Source: Elysia chlorotica (lineage: Eukaryota > Mollusca > Gastropoda > Plakobranchidae). From it: a stretch of DNA of 64,000 nt. How positions within the stretch are numbered: the first letter of the stretch is position 1; each line of letters starts with the position of its first letter. The stretch lies in the NCBI GenBank assembly GCA_003991915.1, contig RQTK01000709.1, forward strand, positions 62,001 through 126,000. Reading direction: 5' to 3'. The notes under the pieces are model-generated. The model had not been told where the DNA came from. It searched no databases and saw only the letters and a list, made by a program, of their open reading frames with translations. The position numbers and the translations under genes are program-made. Of this stretch, positions 28,701 to 41,700 are shown one piece after another.

Positions 28701-29944
28701 ACTTGTCGGGGTGTTCCATAAGCCCATCCGCTTCCCGTATTTCATGTCAATCTGGTCTAAAAGATGCGTTGCAGCCTCTAGTTCGCCACAATGCATCCAC
28801 CTTAAGCAGCCGTACCTGTAGCCCTTGCTCTGTCTCCACAATATCAATGTGCCCCAGCCCAAGGCAAGCGTGTGCAACTAACCGCTCAGGCTTTGGTAAT
28901 AGAGGATCAGTTCTTCGACGAGACAGCGTGGCTAGTCTTATTTCGGATGGTCAACCGTCACCCCTGCTAATTCCTGGTATGGGAGATGGCAGGAGAAAAT
29001 TTTCAGTATCGAAAACAGTAAGCTGCCAAGAAAGTGTGGCGAGTTTACTGAGCGAATCTAACCACAGCAACAATAACATTAATGAACATTCTGCTGTGAT
29101 GCTGTCCTTTGGTGCTATGCAGGATCTTTTTACAGAACTATTTGTACCAAAATTAACACAAAACAGATCATTTTACAATGTATCTGACAGTGAAGACTTA
29201 TGTGAAAATACTTGGAGTTCAAACTCTGAGTTTCTTGAGATCGGGAACGTTGGAAGAGTGGCAAATCCTCTATGTACGAACAACAATGCTTCAACTTCGT
29301 CTGATAAATACATATTGCAATGTTGTCCTGCAAAGATTGCCAGCGAACAAAGTCAAGCATATTATGGGCCAGAAAAAAGGATGGTGTGCAGATTTCATGA
29401 ATATCAGCCACAGATATTACAAGAGCCTTTAGCCCTGGACCAGGTGGTGCCCATTGATCCTTTAAACGGGAAAGTTACGGGCACCGAAGACCCCAAAGAG
29501 CTTCAATGCACGATGATGATGGACTGTCGAACAGGAAGACCCTATGAAAGTGAAGCAGGACCTCTTTTTCTGTGTGAACCGAAACAGCAAGTGAAGCCAA
29601 AGATTGGCTACGGCACTTACAAAATTGTTGGTGACTTGCAAAGAAGACAAAAACCCTTCCCAAATTTTTTCAAGAATCTGAATTTTCCCCCTGATATAGC
29701 AGAATACAAGGAATTTATTACACGATGTCCTAACTATAGTATGGGACGCTATGATCGCACCAATCCTCTAAACGAGCCGTTGCTACCATCAAACAAGTCA
29801 AGTAATCTCCTAGTCGGGAGCTTAAGGGGCGGGCCTTACAATTTCTGCAAGATGCCCAAGCAAAAGTTACCAGCACTATTCCAGCCTCTCAAGACGAGAA
29901 GCGACCTCAACTGGAGCTTGCCGTCTTCTCCTTTTATTCAATAA
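25795..29944 (+). CDS. Unrecognised two-exon protein, 770 aa
   Basis: Exons 25795-26012 and 27850-29944, joined in phase 2 across a GTAAGA donor and a CTCTCCAG acceptor; 2313 nt. I do not recognise the family. Residues 1 to about 135 look folded or conserved in style: VCWKLFRNEPLESQCRRAA, NPLWWDAQKYVDQVVPAEF, TYRYQVFARPPPIKCPPRSL, then FECGGHWAKHQFVLRRK. Residues about 140-500 are rich in Ser, Asn, Gln and Thr and probably disordered, with serine clusters such as RRDSVASLISDGQPSP and SCQESVASLLSESN that could be phosphorylated. The C-terminal 150 residues regain aromatic and proline-rich order: KIGYGTYKIVGDLQRRQKPF, FPPDIAEYKEFITRCPNYSM. No signal peptide or membrane helix is seen. It faces away from CDYL. 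ATG 25795 is the first in the open frame. A 662-codon open frame in AT-rich DNA plus matched splicing makes a real gene likely; a function cannot be given. Confidence 0.8.
26937..27003 (-). repeat. Decayed tRNA-like SINE head in the intron of the 770-aa gene
   Basis: On the minus strand, AGCTGGCTTAAGAATTAGAG (A-box-like), then GAGCGCTCGGCTTTGGATCA, then CTGGGTTTTGTCCC (a decayed B-box, normally GGGTTCGATCCC). The spacing and the GCTCGGC...GATCAG core resemble tRNA-headed SINEs of molluscs. Mutations in the B-box argue against a working tRNA gene. Confidence 0.5.
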
Positions 29945-30168
29945 TGTTGTGACCAAATAGAATCGCCTGAGATATAGATCTGAGATAAATTGTGCTTCTA
30001 CTTTACTTCTTTTCCAACTAATGTACTTTATCGTAACATCAGAATACCACAGCTTTTCATCAACTACAAAAATGTTTATATATTCGTAGTCAGATTTCGA
30101 CATTAAAAAGGAAACAATTGAAAAGTATCACCTTTAAATGTGCAACTTGTAATTGTATTCCTAATTTA

Positions 30169-30174
30169 AATAAA
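30169..30174 (+). terminator. Candidate polyadenylation signal of the 770-aa gene
   Basis: AATAAA about 225 nt after the TAA stop at 29942-29944, the first canonical hexamer downstream of it. Confidence 0.5.
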
Positions 30175-30199
30175 CCACAACAGCTGACTGAAAAGTGAA

Positions 30200-33100
30200 A
30201 GTTATTCCCGCAGTTCACAAATACTTAGTCTTCAAATATCACAGATATGATATTATCATTAGTCACAATAGTTGACTATATTTTGGTAATACTAAAGGTA
30301 GAAGAGTACTGAATGTATGAATATGTATTACCTTCATAAATGAAAATACGCACAATTCCCCAAGTCTGGCACTAAAATATTGTGGAAAAAAACCCAACAA
30401 AAATTAATAATGGATTTGGAAATTAAACCGTGTGCAACTGAATATAGATGAGTACTGAAGGTGTGAACAAAGATGCCTTTATAAATGCACAAACGTTTGC
30501 TCAACTCTCGAGGGTGTCGCTAAAATATAATACACGGAAAAAAATCCCTAAAAAAACTTTTGGACTTCCAAATTTTAACTTGCTCAAGTCTTTAATATAT
30601 ACTATTCTCACCCAAATGATATTGAGCAATGTTTTTTTTTTTAAATGAATGTCCCATTTTTGTTACACTAAATGAAGTGATAAACACAATGTGTGGCAGT
30701 CATTGTTTTCCATTCCAGATGACATTTTTGTTTAAATTTTGATGCATTTATTTTCATGCCAAATGATACATGTAGATGCATGCATTTTCAGTTATTTACT
30801 CTTCCTTTTCTGCCACGTCCGTCGTCTTAACCATATGAATGGAACATTTCTGACAATCACAATTACCAGGGTTGTCTCAAGAACAAATTGTACCATTAAA
30901 AAAGAGGATAGGACTACACATGACCAGAAAAAAAAAAAAAAAATTACCCCCGTTTGACTCGCCATTTAATTAGAAATTGAGATCATTTGGTCATACTATG
31001 AGTACAGTATAAAGGTGTTTAGCCGAAATTTTTCTCACGAGGGATTCATTTTATTTGAATAGTTTCCAGTAAAGGCAAGCAAGCTTTGGTATTTAAGTCA
31101 AATTTTATGTTATATTGAGTACAGTCGCTGTGGCTGTCATAATATACTAACAGTGATAAGCCCAAGTACCTAGTATAGGTAGATCCTGTTTAGTTATTTC
31201 AACCGCTGATTTGGCAATAGGTCCTTGTAATCATGAGAAACAGCTTGCCAGCCCTTTCAAACCGGAAGCTTATGGTTCCAGCTGTACCATGAAAGTCATT
31301 GAAATATTTTTCTATCCAAGTATATTTTAGGGGCAGATAGAATTTACATTAAAATTTAATTTTAATAGTACAATCTAATATCACCTCCTCTGATGTTGTC
31401 ACTCACTTGATAAAAAAGTAACGCCCAGAAAAATCTGATACCTAGTTTTACCACTTACACCATCGAATTGACACTATGTTACAGTATACAAACATAACCT
31501 CCAAACATAGCACACACATTTTCATATAAATAAAACACATTCAAAACCAGGACTCAACAATACCAACAATTGGCTTCACTTCAATAGTTTTGTTTAAAAT
31601 TTAATTTCCGCAACTGGCAGATAATACAAATTTTGAAAGCCTGGGAGTTCCACAGTATAAAAAGGGGTTACAAGGACTTCATGCTATACTAAAAATCAAG
31701 TGTTGTTGCATCAATTACAGATTAAAACTTTTGATAAAAATATATAGACAACTGGAGAGCAAAAAAGAATCTACAATGTACACAATGGGTCGTAGGTATA
31801 AAAAAGATAGGAATAAAAAGGTTTACGACAAGTTGTAAGCTACCGCAACATTGTACTTATGACTCAATAAGGTTACACCTGAACTGCTCTCAGAATAAAG
31901 TGGACTATGTAGATTCTTTGTTGTACAAAAGTGCTCTTCACCAGAATCCTATTGAGAGAATTCGAGGAATCATTAAAACCTATGTACAACACTTCGAGCT
32001 GAACAATGAAGATTAAACATGACATTGGATACCACCTTGGGAGTACTATGGGTTGAATTACTGTACAAGGAATTACCATGTGCCATAGGGTTGTTAAATT
32101 AATGATCAAATCTTTCAGGCATTGTTTGTGGATAAGGATTATCCAATATGTTTTATGAGAATGAAAAATATTAAACAGAAGAATTGTTTCTGCTTCAATT
32201 CAGCAAAGATCTGTCTGAAGATTGTAAAAAGATGAATTCTACAGGTTCAATCTTAGAACACAATAGATAACTACAGATAAGGGTATGCAAATATTTCATT
32301 ACAGCTGAACAGTTTCTTCCTAATGGTTAGGTACATTTTAATACAACACAAGATTTGTAAACATCAATATTTTAATTTGAGAAATACCCCCCCCCCCTTT
32401 TTTTTTAAACCCTTAAGAACACAACTGATTTGATGATTTATTTTCACAAAACAGAAAAAGTAAGACTTTAAAAAATTCCATAAAATTTACTGAATATATC
32501 AATGCTATTTTCACACTATTAGAATGTCCTCATATATCATTAAACATGTATTCTCAGTAGTTTCTACTATGGAATAGAACAAAAATATTGACTGGTAAAT
32601 TAAAAAATTCCAAATATTCATTCAGCTATCCACAGTGATCCCAGGGATCGTGAAAGTAATTTTTTTTTCCATTATACACACAAAAAATAAAATAAAAATG
32701 CAAATAATTATTTTCAACTGTACATTTGAAGTTTTAAGAAAAAAAGCAACATCAAATTTGAAAAAAAAATGACAATCAAATTATTTACATAAGTTTGTTT
32801 TTTTCTTTTGTGTCAAGCAAGTTGTGTACAGAACTACAGTAGAACTTGATTACAACAAACTCGGACTAAAAAGACATCTAACATTCAATGAACATATAAA
32901 AATCCCCAATTTTTCTTCTTCTTTTTCTTAATTAAGCTTCTTTCGATCCAACGAAAGAATCTCGTACACATCCTTGAATCCAAGTAACCAGAGGTGTAGG
33001 CAGATTAACGATCTAGTTTAAAATTAGAAAACCAAAGATCTGCTGACTCGTCTCTAGAGAATAACACTTCTCCCATAAGTCAGAACTGGCATCATGTAAT

Positions 33101-35787
33101 GTAGTGTACAGTAAATTAACGAATTTTAAAATGACCAGCAGGGGCCCCCTTCCCCTGCTCTTCATTTTAAAATTCGTTAATTTACTGTACTGCACTACAG
33201 AGCAACACATGGCTTCACAAACTGCATCCAACAAACTGAAAATGAACGAGCTAGTTAATTGAGTCCGAGGTGTACTGTATACTCATTAAGACTTATGATA
33301 AGAATTATAACTTAAAGGTTGAAGTAATGATTGAATTGAGCAAAAGGCTTCTACACATTTTTAAATGATTTTTATAAAATTCAGTAAGATCATTGGCTTG
33401 AAAGCAGGAAATCAAAGAGCTTAAAATAAATCAATAGACTTGCTTTATATCGCCAGATAAAAGATGTAATTTAGGAAGTGATATTTACGGGTGTTATAAA
33501 AAAAACTGTAGAAACAGAAGATGTGCTCAGTAAAAAAGGAGTTATATTTACTACATCCAACTCAATTTTCACAACTTAAAATAGCAGTACTTTGAAAAAT
33601 TTCAAAAACAAAATATTCACACTATTTATCAATTCTACTAGTGAAAAACAGAATTTGTTGGGTTTTTTAAACTGAGAATCAACATTTTATTAGAGATTCA
33701 AACACTATGTATAAGGCCTGAGAGCCAAGCTGCCTTCTAGGGCTAAGCCACATTCTTTGTACGGATGTGCTCTGAGATAACAAAACATTGACAAAATAGC
33801 ATCGCAATAATCTACAAACAGCATTCACTTGTATGAACCCCCCTCCCCCCAAAAAAGAAAGAAATCAATTAAGTATAAATAACCAATGACGCTATTTTTG
33901 GTCTTAAAAAAATTGTTATATCAAGTTAATCATATTTACATAACACACTACCAAAACTTTAGATTAAAATCTTAACCACTCAAGCTCTTGAGTTCAATCA
34001 ACGAAGAAGCTCTTTAGACTAAATGGTAATAATCTCAAAATACAGTGGAAATTTCAATGTGCTATATGTTAATTTTTAAAATAAACCATTGAAGATATTT
34101 TTTGTCAAATCACCCCTAACAGTGACAGAATTAGATTTTATAACAAAATGAAAGATTTGCTGTGTTTCAAACTGCTCACAATTAATGATTTAAAAAATAC
34201 TACAAATGTTTACATATTAAGATCCATAATAAATCTATTGAGTGTTTGCTAGAAATAGCCTTCAACACAACTCTATTATGAAACTTTGTATTTCTAAGTT
34301 AAACTTGATTCACATTTGAAACAGTTGGCATCTTACTTTTCACATGGAACCTAACATGGTAAAAAAAAAAAAGCTTCAGGCTTGGCGGAGCTAACAACTA
34401 ATAGAATGGTTAAACAAAAATAAATCAACAAAAATGCTTTCAACTCTGCAGACTTCTGTGATTTAAAGGTGGCACTATTTTTTTTTTTTTTTACCTCACA
34501 ACAATGCAAGAATGAAATAGCATAACCAAATTAGCATGGATACATAATATTTCAAAACGGGAAAACAAAAACAAAAAAATGTAAAAAAAAAAATGTATAA
34601 AAACCATTGGTCATCAGAGCGACCGGCAAATAGCATCCTCTTCAGTTACAATTTATTAATAATTTAAATAATTATTAAAATTGTCAAAAGCAAAAAAGTT
34701 TCTTAAAAATATAAATCAATTGTTAATATCCATACAGCCCTTTAAAAAAATTGGCCAGTGAAACCAAATCTCTATCCCTTATAAAAGCTGATAAATTAAA
34801 ACCACTGACATATTTATTAATTTTCAGCCTCTCCTTAACATGTTATTAAACACGTTTTATTCAACACGGAACTTGAAGAATACAGAATTCACAACAATAG
34901 TGACATAAGCACAAGTTTTGTTTCCTTTCACAGAAGACAAAAAAATATGCAATGCCCCTTACTATCAATCAGTGCAAACTCAACAAAACTAAATTTGAGC
35001 CAAAAACAATTCCATCATGTGAATATCATGATACATCAAGCTGTTCATAATGTTCATAACAAGGCAAAAAAGTTGAAACAATGGAGATTTATATAAAAAT
35101 GTATATACAATCATATACTTTTTAGAGGCCTGATTTTACAAAACATAAAAAGTAACAAAGATAAACAATCATAGAATGTATTTAAAAAAGTGCATCGAAA
35201 CCAATAAAATGAAAACTGATTGTGTCACAAACCTACAAAAAAAAAATCTGAAAGGTGCAGGCAGCACCAACCATGGAACACTGTCCATCACAGCATCAAC
35301 ACACTCAAGGTGTTCCATCACTGGGAAAAAAAAAAAAAAAGAAGTGATATACCTCTTTAAAGCTGGAAATGTTTGTAAGTAGTTTGTAAAACTTATGTCA
35401 CAGCTTTAGTGCTTTATGTAATAAAAGTTAGCAATTCTTGATGGAAGATAGAAAACAAGATTACATGAGTATACAATATGATTCAGGTGAAATGTATTGA
35501 CTTCATTTCAGGTGAAAATAAATATAATTTAATAAAGGTCACAAAACATTACAAGTATTCTTTAAGACATTGTCTCGTTAACATTTATGTTTGAAAATTT
35601 ACAATTTTTAACCTATGTCAGGAGCATCTTCATGTTTTCCTGCTTAAAATTTTCAATTGTTTTAAACTTAAGTGTTGAAAGGCAAATTCTCAGAATAAAA
35701 TTAAGTGCACAAATATCATTATGTCTATGAAACAAAAAAAGGCATACCTTCCTTAAAAACTGAAAAACAAAATGGAAGTAAAGAGAC
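30200..35787. other. Region between two convergent genes, no coding content seen
   Basis: Lies between the 3' ends of the 770-aa gene (plus) and MAF1 (minus). From about 31400 to 35780 the plus strand is A-rich with many poly-A and poly-T runs and few repeats, as expected if part of it is a long U-rich MAF1 3' UTR; the extent is unknown. Short frames here have no family resemblance. It contains the hairpin at 33100-33199. Confidence 0.5.
33100..33199. repeat. Near-perfect inverted repeat, about 45-bp stem
   Basis: The left arm 33100-33144 (TGTAGTGTACAGTAAATTAA, then CGAATTTTAAAATGACCAGC, then AGGGG) pairs with the right arm 33152-33199 with only a small bulge (GCA) and one two-base mismatch. 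The loop is about 7 nt (GCCCCCT region). Either strand would fold into a long hairpin RNA. It lies 2.6 kb beyond the MAF1 stop codon, on the side where a MAF1 3' UTR would be. Confidence 0.9.
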
Positions 35788-38700
35788 TTACGCTGTAAAC
35801 ATCATTTCATCTCTCATGTCAGCATCATCCAAGTGTGCATCATAATCCATGTTATCAATTCTGGAGATAAATAAATTAGGTTATACAATTAAATATTAGA
35901 AAAGAAGAAAAAAATATTTGTTAGAATTTAATTCTTCATTTTTATCTTATGTAAAGATTGACAACAACAGCCAGATAACACTTTTCAGTTCCACTTGCTA
36001 TTCTGGTGGTCACTCAGACTGCAATATAATACAATATCACCTGACTGGACTATTTCGAAGCATAAGAAAAACTTCCCTGGTTGCTTCCCTTGGTCAGGTG
36101 GTGTTTTTTTTAAATCTCTATATGTCCAAACTGCAGAAGATGTAGATAATGCTGAATTTATGCAAAGGTAGATTTTTTGGTGACAACTCATTATTATTCA
36201 TTGCACTTCATTCGAAATCAAAGTAAAAAATAGGTTTTGGTTTGTTAGTGTCTTAACATTCGGCCCCAAAACATGTCTATATTGTGGAGAGCCCCCAAGA
36301 CTTATGTCTACAACACAGAGACAGTGTACTGACAAATAAGTAGTAATAAATGAGTCTTGGAAAGACTTGAAGCATTATATATTTAGAGAAAGGACATACG
36401 TTTCTATCATTTGGCAATCTAAAAAACCCAGACAAAATAATAGTGATGATGAATTATAAAACTTTGAAAGACAAAAAAATGTATGTTAAAAGGGATCAAC
36501 GTTCCTCAAAATGATAATTTTGACCTAAGCTTATTCAATGCTCCCTGGTTTATAGTTTATTAAAATCCAAGAGACAAAACACCTGAATGTTGTTTTTTTT
36601 TCAATTACTCCTGAATGTAAAAAAAGGTCTTTTGGTCTTTTGAAATAGTACATTGGGGTGAATTTGGTATGAAATTTTGTGGATGAATTTTGTTTTGTTT
36701 ACCTTGTAGCTCTGCAGGAAAAGAAAACTATTCTTTTCAGCTTCACATTGTAGAAAAAATAATTGAAGGACCAAATACAGCCATCTTCACTAAATGGGTC
36801 TGAGAGGAGGTCAGCGTTGTAACTGGGAAACATAAAAAGATTTCACAGTTATAATCTTTGAGGAATCTCATGCATCTGGTGCACACTGAAAAAGTGATTT
36901 AATAGGTAAAAATGTGAAATTCCTATTAAAGTTACATGTTCCAAGTTCCTCGAGCAGATCCATAAGGTACAAAAGATAGAAACGATATAGAGAATAATAC
37001 AGCATTACTTAGAAAGAACTACAAATCATGAGCTTTATGCTTTGGTTGAATCATCAGGTGGTAGTGATTAATGTTAAACAGTTGAATTAAAAAGATATGT
37101 CAAGTTCATCAAGAGATATAATGCTCTAATGGGTACATCATTTCTAAAAATATATCTGAGCACTCAAGCGGTTAATCCTTTTCTTCTGGATAGGAAGAAA
37201 AAGTTCTAAAGAAAGAGCAAAGTAAAAAAAAAAACAGATACAGAAATAGCTAGAAAAAAAAAAGTGATGTGGGAAGAGAGACAACCATGGTGTCTAACTT
37301 TGCCAGTGCCAACCCAATGGGATACCTAAGTTTTTATTCATCATTAAATTAGATATATGTTACCAATTATGTACAGATACATTTAAAATCAGCTACGTCC
37401 CATGACAGTCTAATGTAAACATTAGTCAGCACAGTGATCTTCGGATTAGAAGAGTCCCCTTTGACCACCGCCCCTCTCCCCTCATACAGTCAAGTTATGA
37501 TAGGTGCATAGCCCCACTTTAAGAAAAGGTTCTAGCCGCACATGAGAACAAGACGCGACACAGATTGAGAGACTAGTACGGTCTTGTACCAGCAGCCACG
37601 GCCTTAACAATAGTTTAAATTATATCAATATAGTCAAATCTTTTGTCTTGTCAAATGGAAAAGAATTAGACTTAGAGAATATTTGGTAACCAGCTGCAGC
37701 ACTAAATGAGTACGGGATTTTTAACTTTCTAAAATGTCTCTTTTAGCCTTTAAACAATCTTTCAATCTTATTTTCGAAAAATCCTGATTTTCTTCGCTTC
37801 ACTGCTTGATGAAACACCCAAAATTCATGGAAACTATGTGCATTAATTCTAGTTGTTTTTTTATGTAAATCAACAGCATTGCTGTTACCCACAATCTTAT
37901 AATGCAAAACACTTATTGTAATTGTTATGTACAAGCCAACCTCTACATTAAACTTGAACCTTAAAAAATGCCCTCAATCTAGTCTGCTGAAGAGGGCAAA
38001 TCATTGGGATGTCTTAGAACGGATTACCAGTCATATAATTATAGACTTTTGGAAAAGTAGCATCCCTGCTGTATGTCTTTTAGTAAATTATGTTTGGTTA
38101 TTTTGATATTCAAATTAGAAAAAAAAAAGTATAAGATTCAAGAAAATCCAGTTCATTTACCTGAAAATATGACAATCGTTCAGGCAGATTTCTTCATCTA
38201 CAGCAGACCACAGCTGTTGTTTGAACGCTCCAAATCGATCCCCAGCTGATGCAAACAAAGACGAGTTGATGTTTTGCTCCACCCACTAAAAATGAAAAAA
38301 TGATGCAACAGAATGACATCAAAATTGCAACAGAGATAATTATGAATTATGTATCGCTGTGTTATTTTAAGCGCACCTGTCATTTTTTAAGCCGACACTG
38401 TTCAAACATGCTAGCGCAGGCCCAAAATGAAATTGCTGGATTTTAATTACAAAATAATACAGTTCAGATTCATTATTATTTAATATGAGTTTGAATATGG
38501 TGACAGACAACTTAGGAATGGAAAGTAAACACCATAAATGTAGCTCACATCTATTGGCATCTGCAGGATTGCTTTATATTTCTTCTTGACTGATGATTGC
38601 TCATCAATACCTCTTCTTATCTGAGTACCACCAACAACATTTCTTCTTTGGAATTTAATGACAAAAAGTTAATTACAGTGGACCTCGGATATAGCGAAGT

Positions 38701-41700
38701 ATGTGGGCTAGTTTCCAAAACTACGTTACATCCGAGGTTTCGTTACAGGATGGGTCGTAATAAACACAACAAACTTGACCCTCTAGGAGTTTTTTTAAGG
38801 TCCTTTCATGATCTTTGTGGCTTTTGAATGTAATATTGTATTAGATCAACATTATATGGTTATTTTTTTGTTGTAATTGTCAGTTGTGATAATGGGAATG
38901 GCTAATAGTTAAGGGCATTGGGCATGATTGTTCATAAAAGTGCCCTATATAAAATGCAATATATTATTATTATATGCAAGGTCCACTGTAACACTGAATC
39001 TTACATCCAAGCTTGACTCTCTGCTGAACTCTGAACTCTTTGCTGAACTAAAATCGTAGTCTGGATTAAAAGATGCATTGAGGGTAGATATCAGGTAGAA
39101 CAGAGTCTTGGTAGAGATGGTGTCGCACAGGCTTCCTCCATCCTCATGGCTGCCAACACCAGGTGAGTGGGAGCTGTTAATAAAGGTTAAAATTCACGGA
39201 AGGTTAGGATCAAAGTCACACTGTTTCACAACAAGTACATGTACTCTATAATAAAACAGTTTCATCTTGTTCGTAAAAATATCCAAGCTTTTATTATAAA
39301 ATGGACATTAATTTTAAATTCAATTGTGTAATCTTATCTCATGGCCCTATGTTCCACAGGGAATCAAAAGGCTTAAACTAAGCTTATCTCAGGCAAAATA
39401 AAGTTGAAAAATTTATTTTACAGAGATCGCTGGTTCTATAACAAAGTGAGTCTTTACGTGGCAATTTCTCAGAGACCTACAAGTGTTTTTTTAAAAGTAA
39501 ATGGAACTTTAGGAAAGTTGAGTTTCTTGCACTTATCAAATGATCATCATTCAATACCGTCAGTAGTGAAATTCAGCACAAAAACTAATTTCAAAGAAAA
39601 CATACTCGTTGGGATTAGATGAGCTATAGGTATATCCATGAGCCTGCGGCGGTGATAGGGCCTGCAAACCACCAGGAGCTTCCCGGTTTTCTTCATTCAG
39701 AGTTTTAAATAGTCGTTTGTCATTTCCTGCCATCTTGCAGGAATAACTTTCAATTCTGAAAAAGCCAAAAAAAATAAATTAAAGAATTGTAAATCAACAT
39801 AAAAAAGTATGTCTCAAAATCATGAATATTATTATATTAGAAATTTGATCTATAAAAATTTACAACAACTTAGCTTTATTTTTATAACTTTAAAAAATTC
39901 TACAGCATTGGAAGTTAAAGAAAAAACAATACAAACCAGACAACCATTTTCAGAATAAACTTTGACTGCAATGAAATTAAAGAAAAATAAAAGAGAACAA
40001 CATTTAAACAAACAACAACAAAAAACAAAAACATTGTATAAAAAAATGAATGTTCATGCGACAGCCTGTGAAAGGATTTTTCACAATATATGACCTTCCT
40101 AAATAAAATAAAATAAAATGTTTCATTTTCTTCATTACTACCAAACTTGCTTGATGGTTAAATTTTAAATCTTTACCATGACAGACACTGAGACAAAAGA
40201 ATACCTGGTCTAGAAATTAATAAATTATTGTGAAGTTATTACCTCATGAATAGATCAAGTTATAGTAGGAAATCAGAGACTTTTTTTTTTCATTAAATCG
40301 AGGACTTATAATTTAAGATTTACATGCTCCTAAAAATGGCATAAAGAAGCATAAGGCACATTGGTTAAGTGCACCATCCTAGCTAGAGCTAGAGAAAAGA
40401 GGACAAAGACAACATGCATACACACAGTATCTCAGATACTCTCTCTCTCTCTCAAACCAACAGGGACATGGGAATTTATCACATAATAATTACATGTATA
40501 TATATTGCAAATCAAAATTAAAAAAAAAAATGTATACCTAATCTCCAAGAGGCAAAAAAAAAGGGTTGTTTTCAGCCCCATCCATAAGCGCAGGCAAGAA
40601 CTATTCAAATTTATCTAATTCTAAGTCTAGTAAAGAGGTTTCAAACAGAACTTTGTTTTTCTTTAAAGGTCGATTTACCAGTCAAAACCTTTTTGAAAGA
40701 TTAAATAAAATGATTCTACCTTTGAGAAATTAATTTGGGACTGGCCTAATCTTTAAAATTACAACCATGTTCAATACAAGAGAGATTTACTGCCACCTCC
40801 AGTAAAAATGTAAAGCCTATATATATGTTGCAAACTGCAAGGCAGTAATACCAGACACCCACCGAGTTTGGTTTGCGATTTCACAAAAACTCTGGCAAGA
40901 CAACATTTCTTCTTGATTTATTGCGGCGCCTGCCTCAATTTCTTGTAAATTTCATTTGGCAATAAATAAGTCTTGACCTGTTGGTGAATAAGTCACCACG
41001 AAGGAACTTACTTTTAGGACTTTCAGGCTTTTGCCCCTGCACACTCATTGCCAACATTCATCATCATCATGCCTAGCATGTTGGTAGTGTCTGACGAAGC
41101 CTCTGTACAATCTGCCTGAAGAGCTCTTGGTCTTGAAAGATCTTTCCTGCCTTGCTGTAGCCAGTCGCTGATGTTTTGTCTGTGTGCTGTCCATGGAACT
41201 TTGATCTTTCTTTACATCCGTTCTTGTAATTCTTCATCCTTCACATCCATATGTGGCAATGGGGAATATGCAAGATCTAATGATTTTCAGTTTAGTCTCT
41301 TTGTTGTTTCTCTTGAAAGTCTTTTCATTTGTGCGAGGGCTGTTGAGTCTTATTTACTTCTGCCAAGCATAAATTTGCCGTCTCCATTAATCCTAGAACC
41401 TAGGTATTCAAAGTGGTCTACATGTAATGCTCCACCTTTTATCCGTTTACTATCACATCTGCAACAGAGCTGCACCTTCCGATTTTAACAATTTCAGTTT
41501 TCTTAACATTCAGCAGCAGTCCTTTTTTTCACTGTGCTCTTTAACTGTGTGGACTAGCTTGTCAATCCCCTAGGGGTTGTAGAGAGCAATGCAGTATCCT
41601 CAGCATACCTCAGGTCTCTCAGTTTAAGTCCTTGGATGCGCTGCTTATTAAGAAGATTATTTCTTTCCAACATTAAGCTTTGACTAATTCATATACTAAC

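Noticed and set aside
29130-29663. Minus-strand frames over the 770-aa gene
   Set aside because: Shadows of the long plus-strand exon, with no family match.
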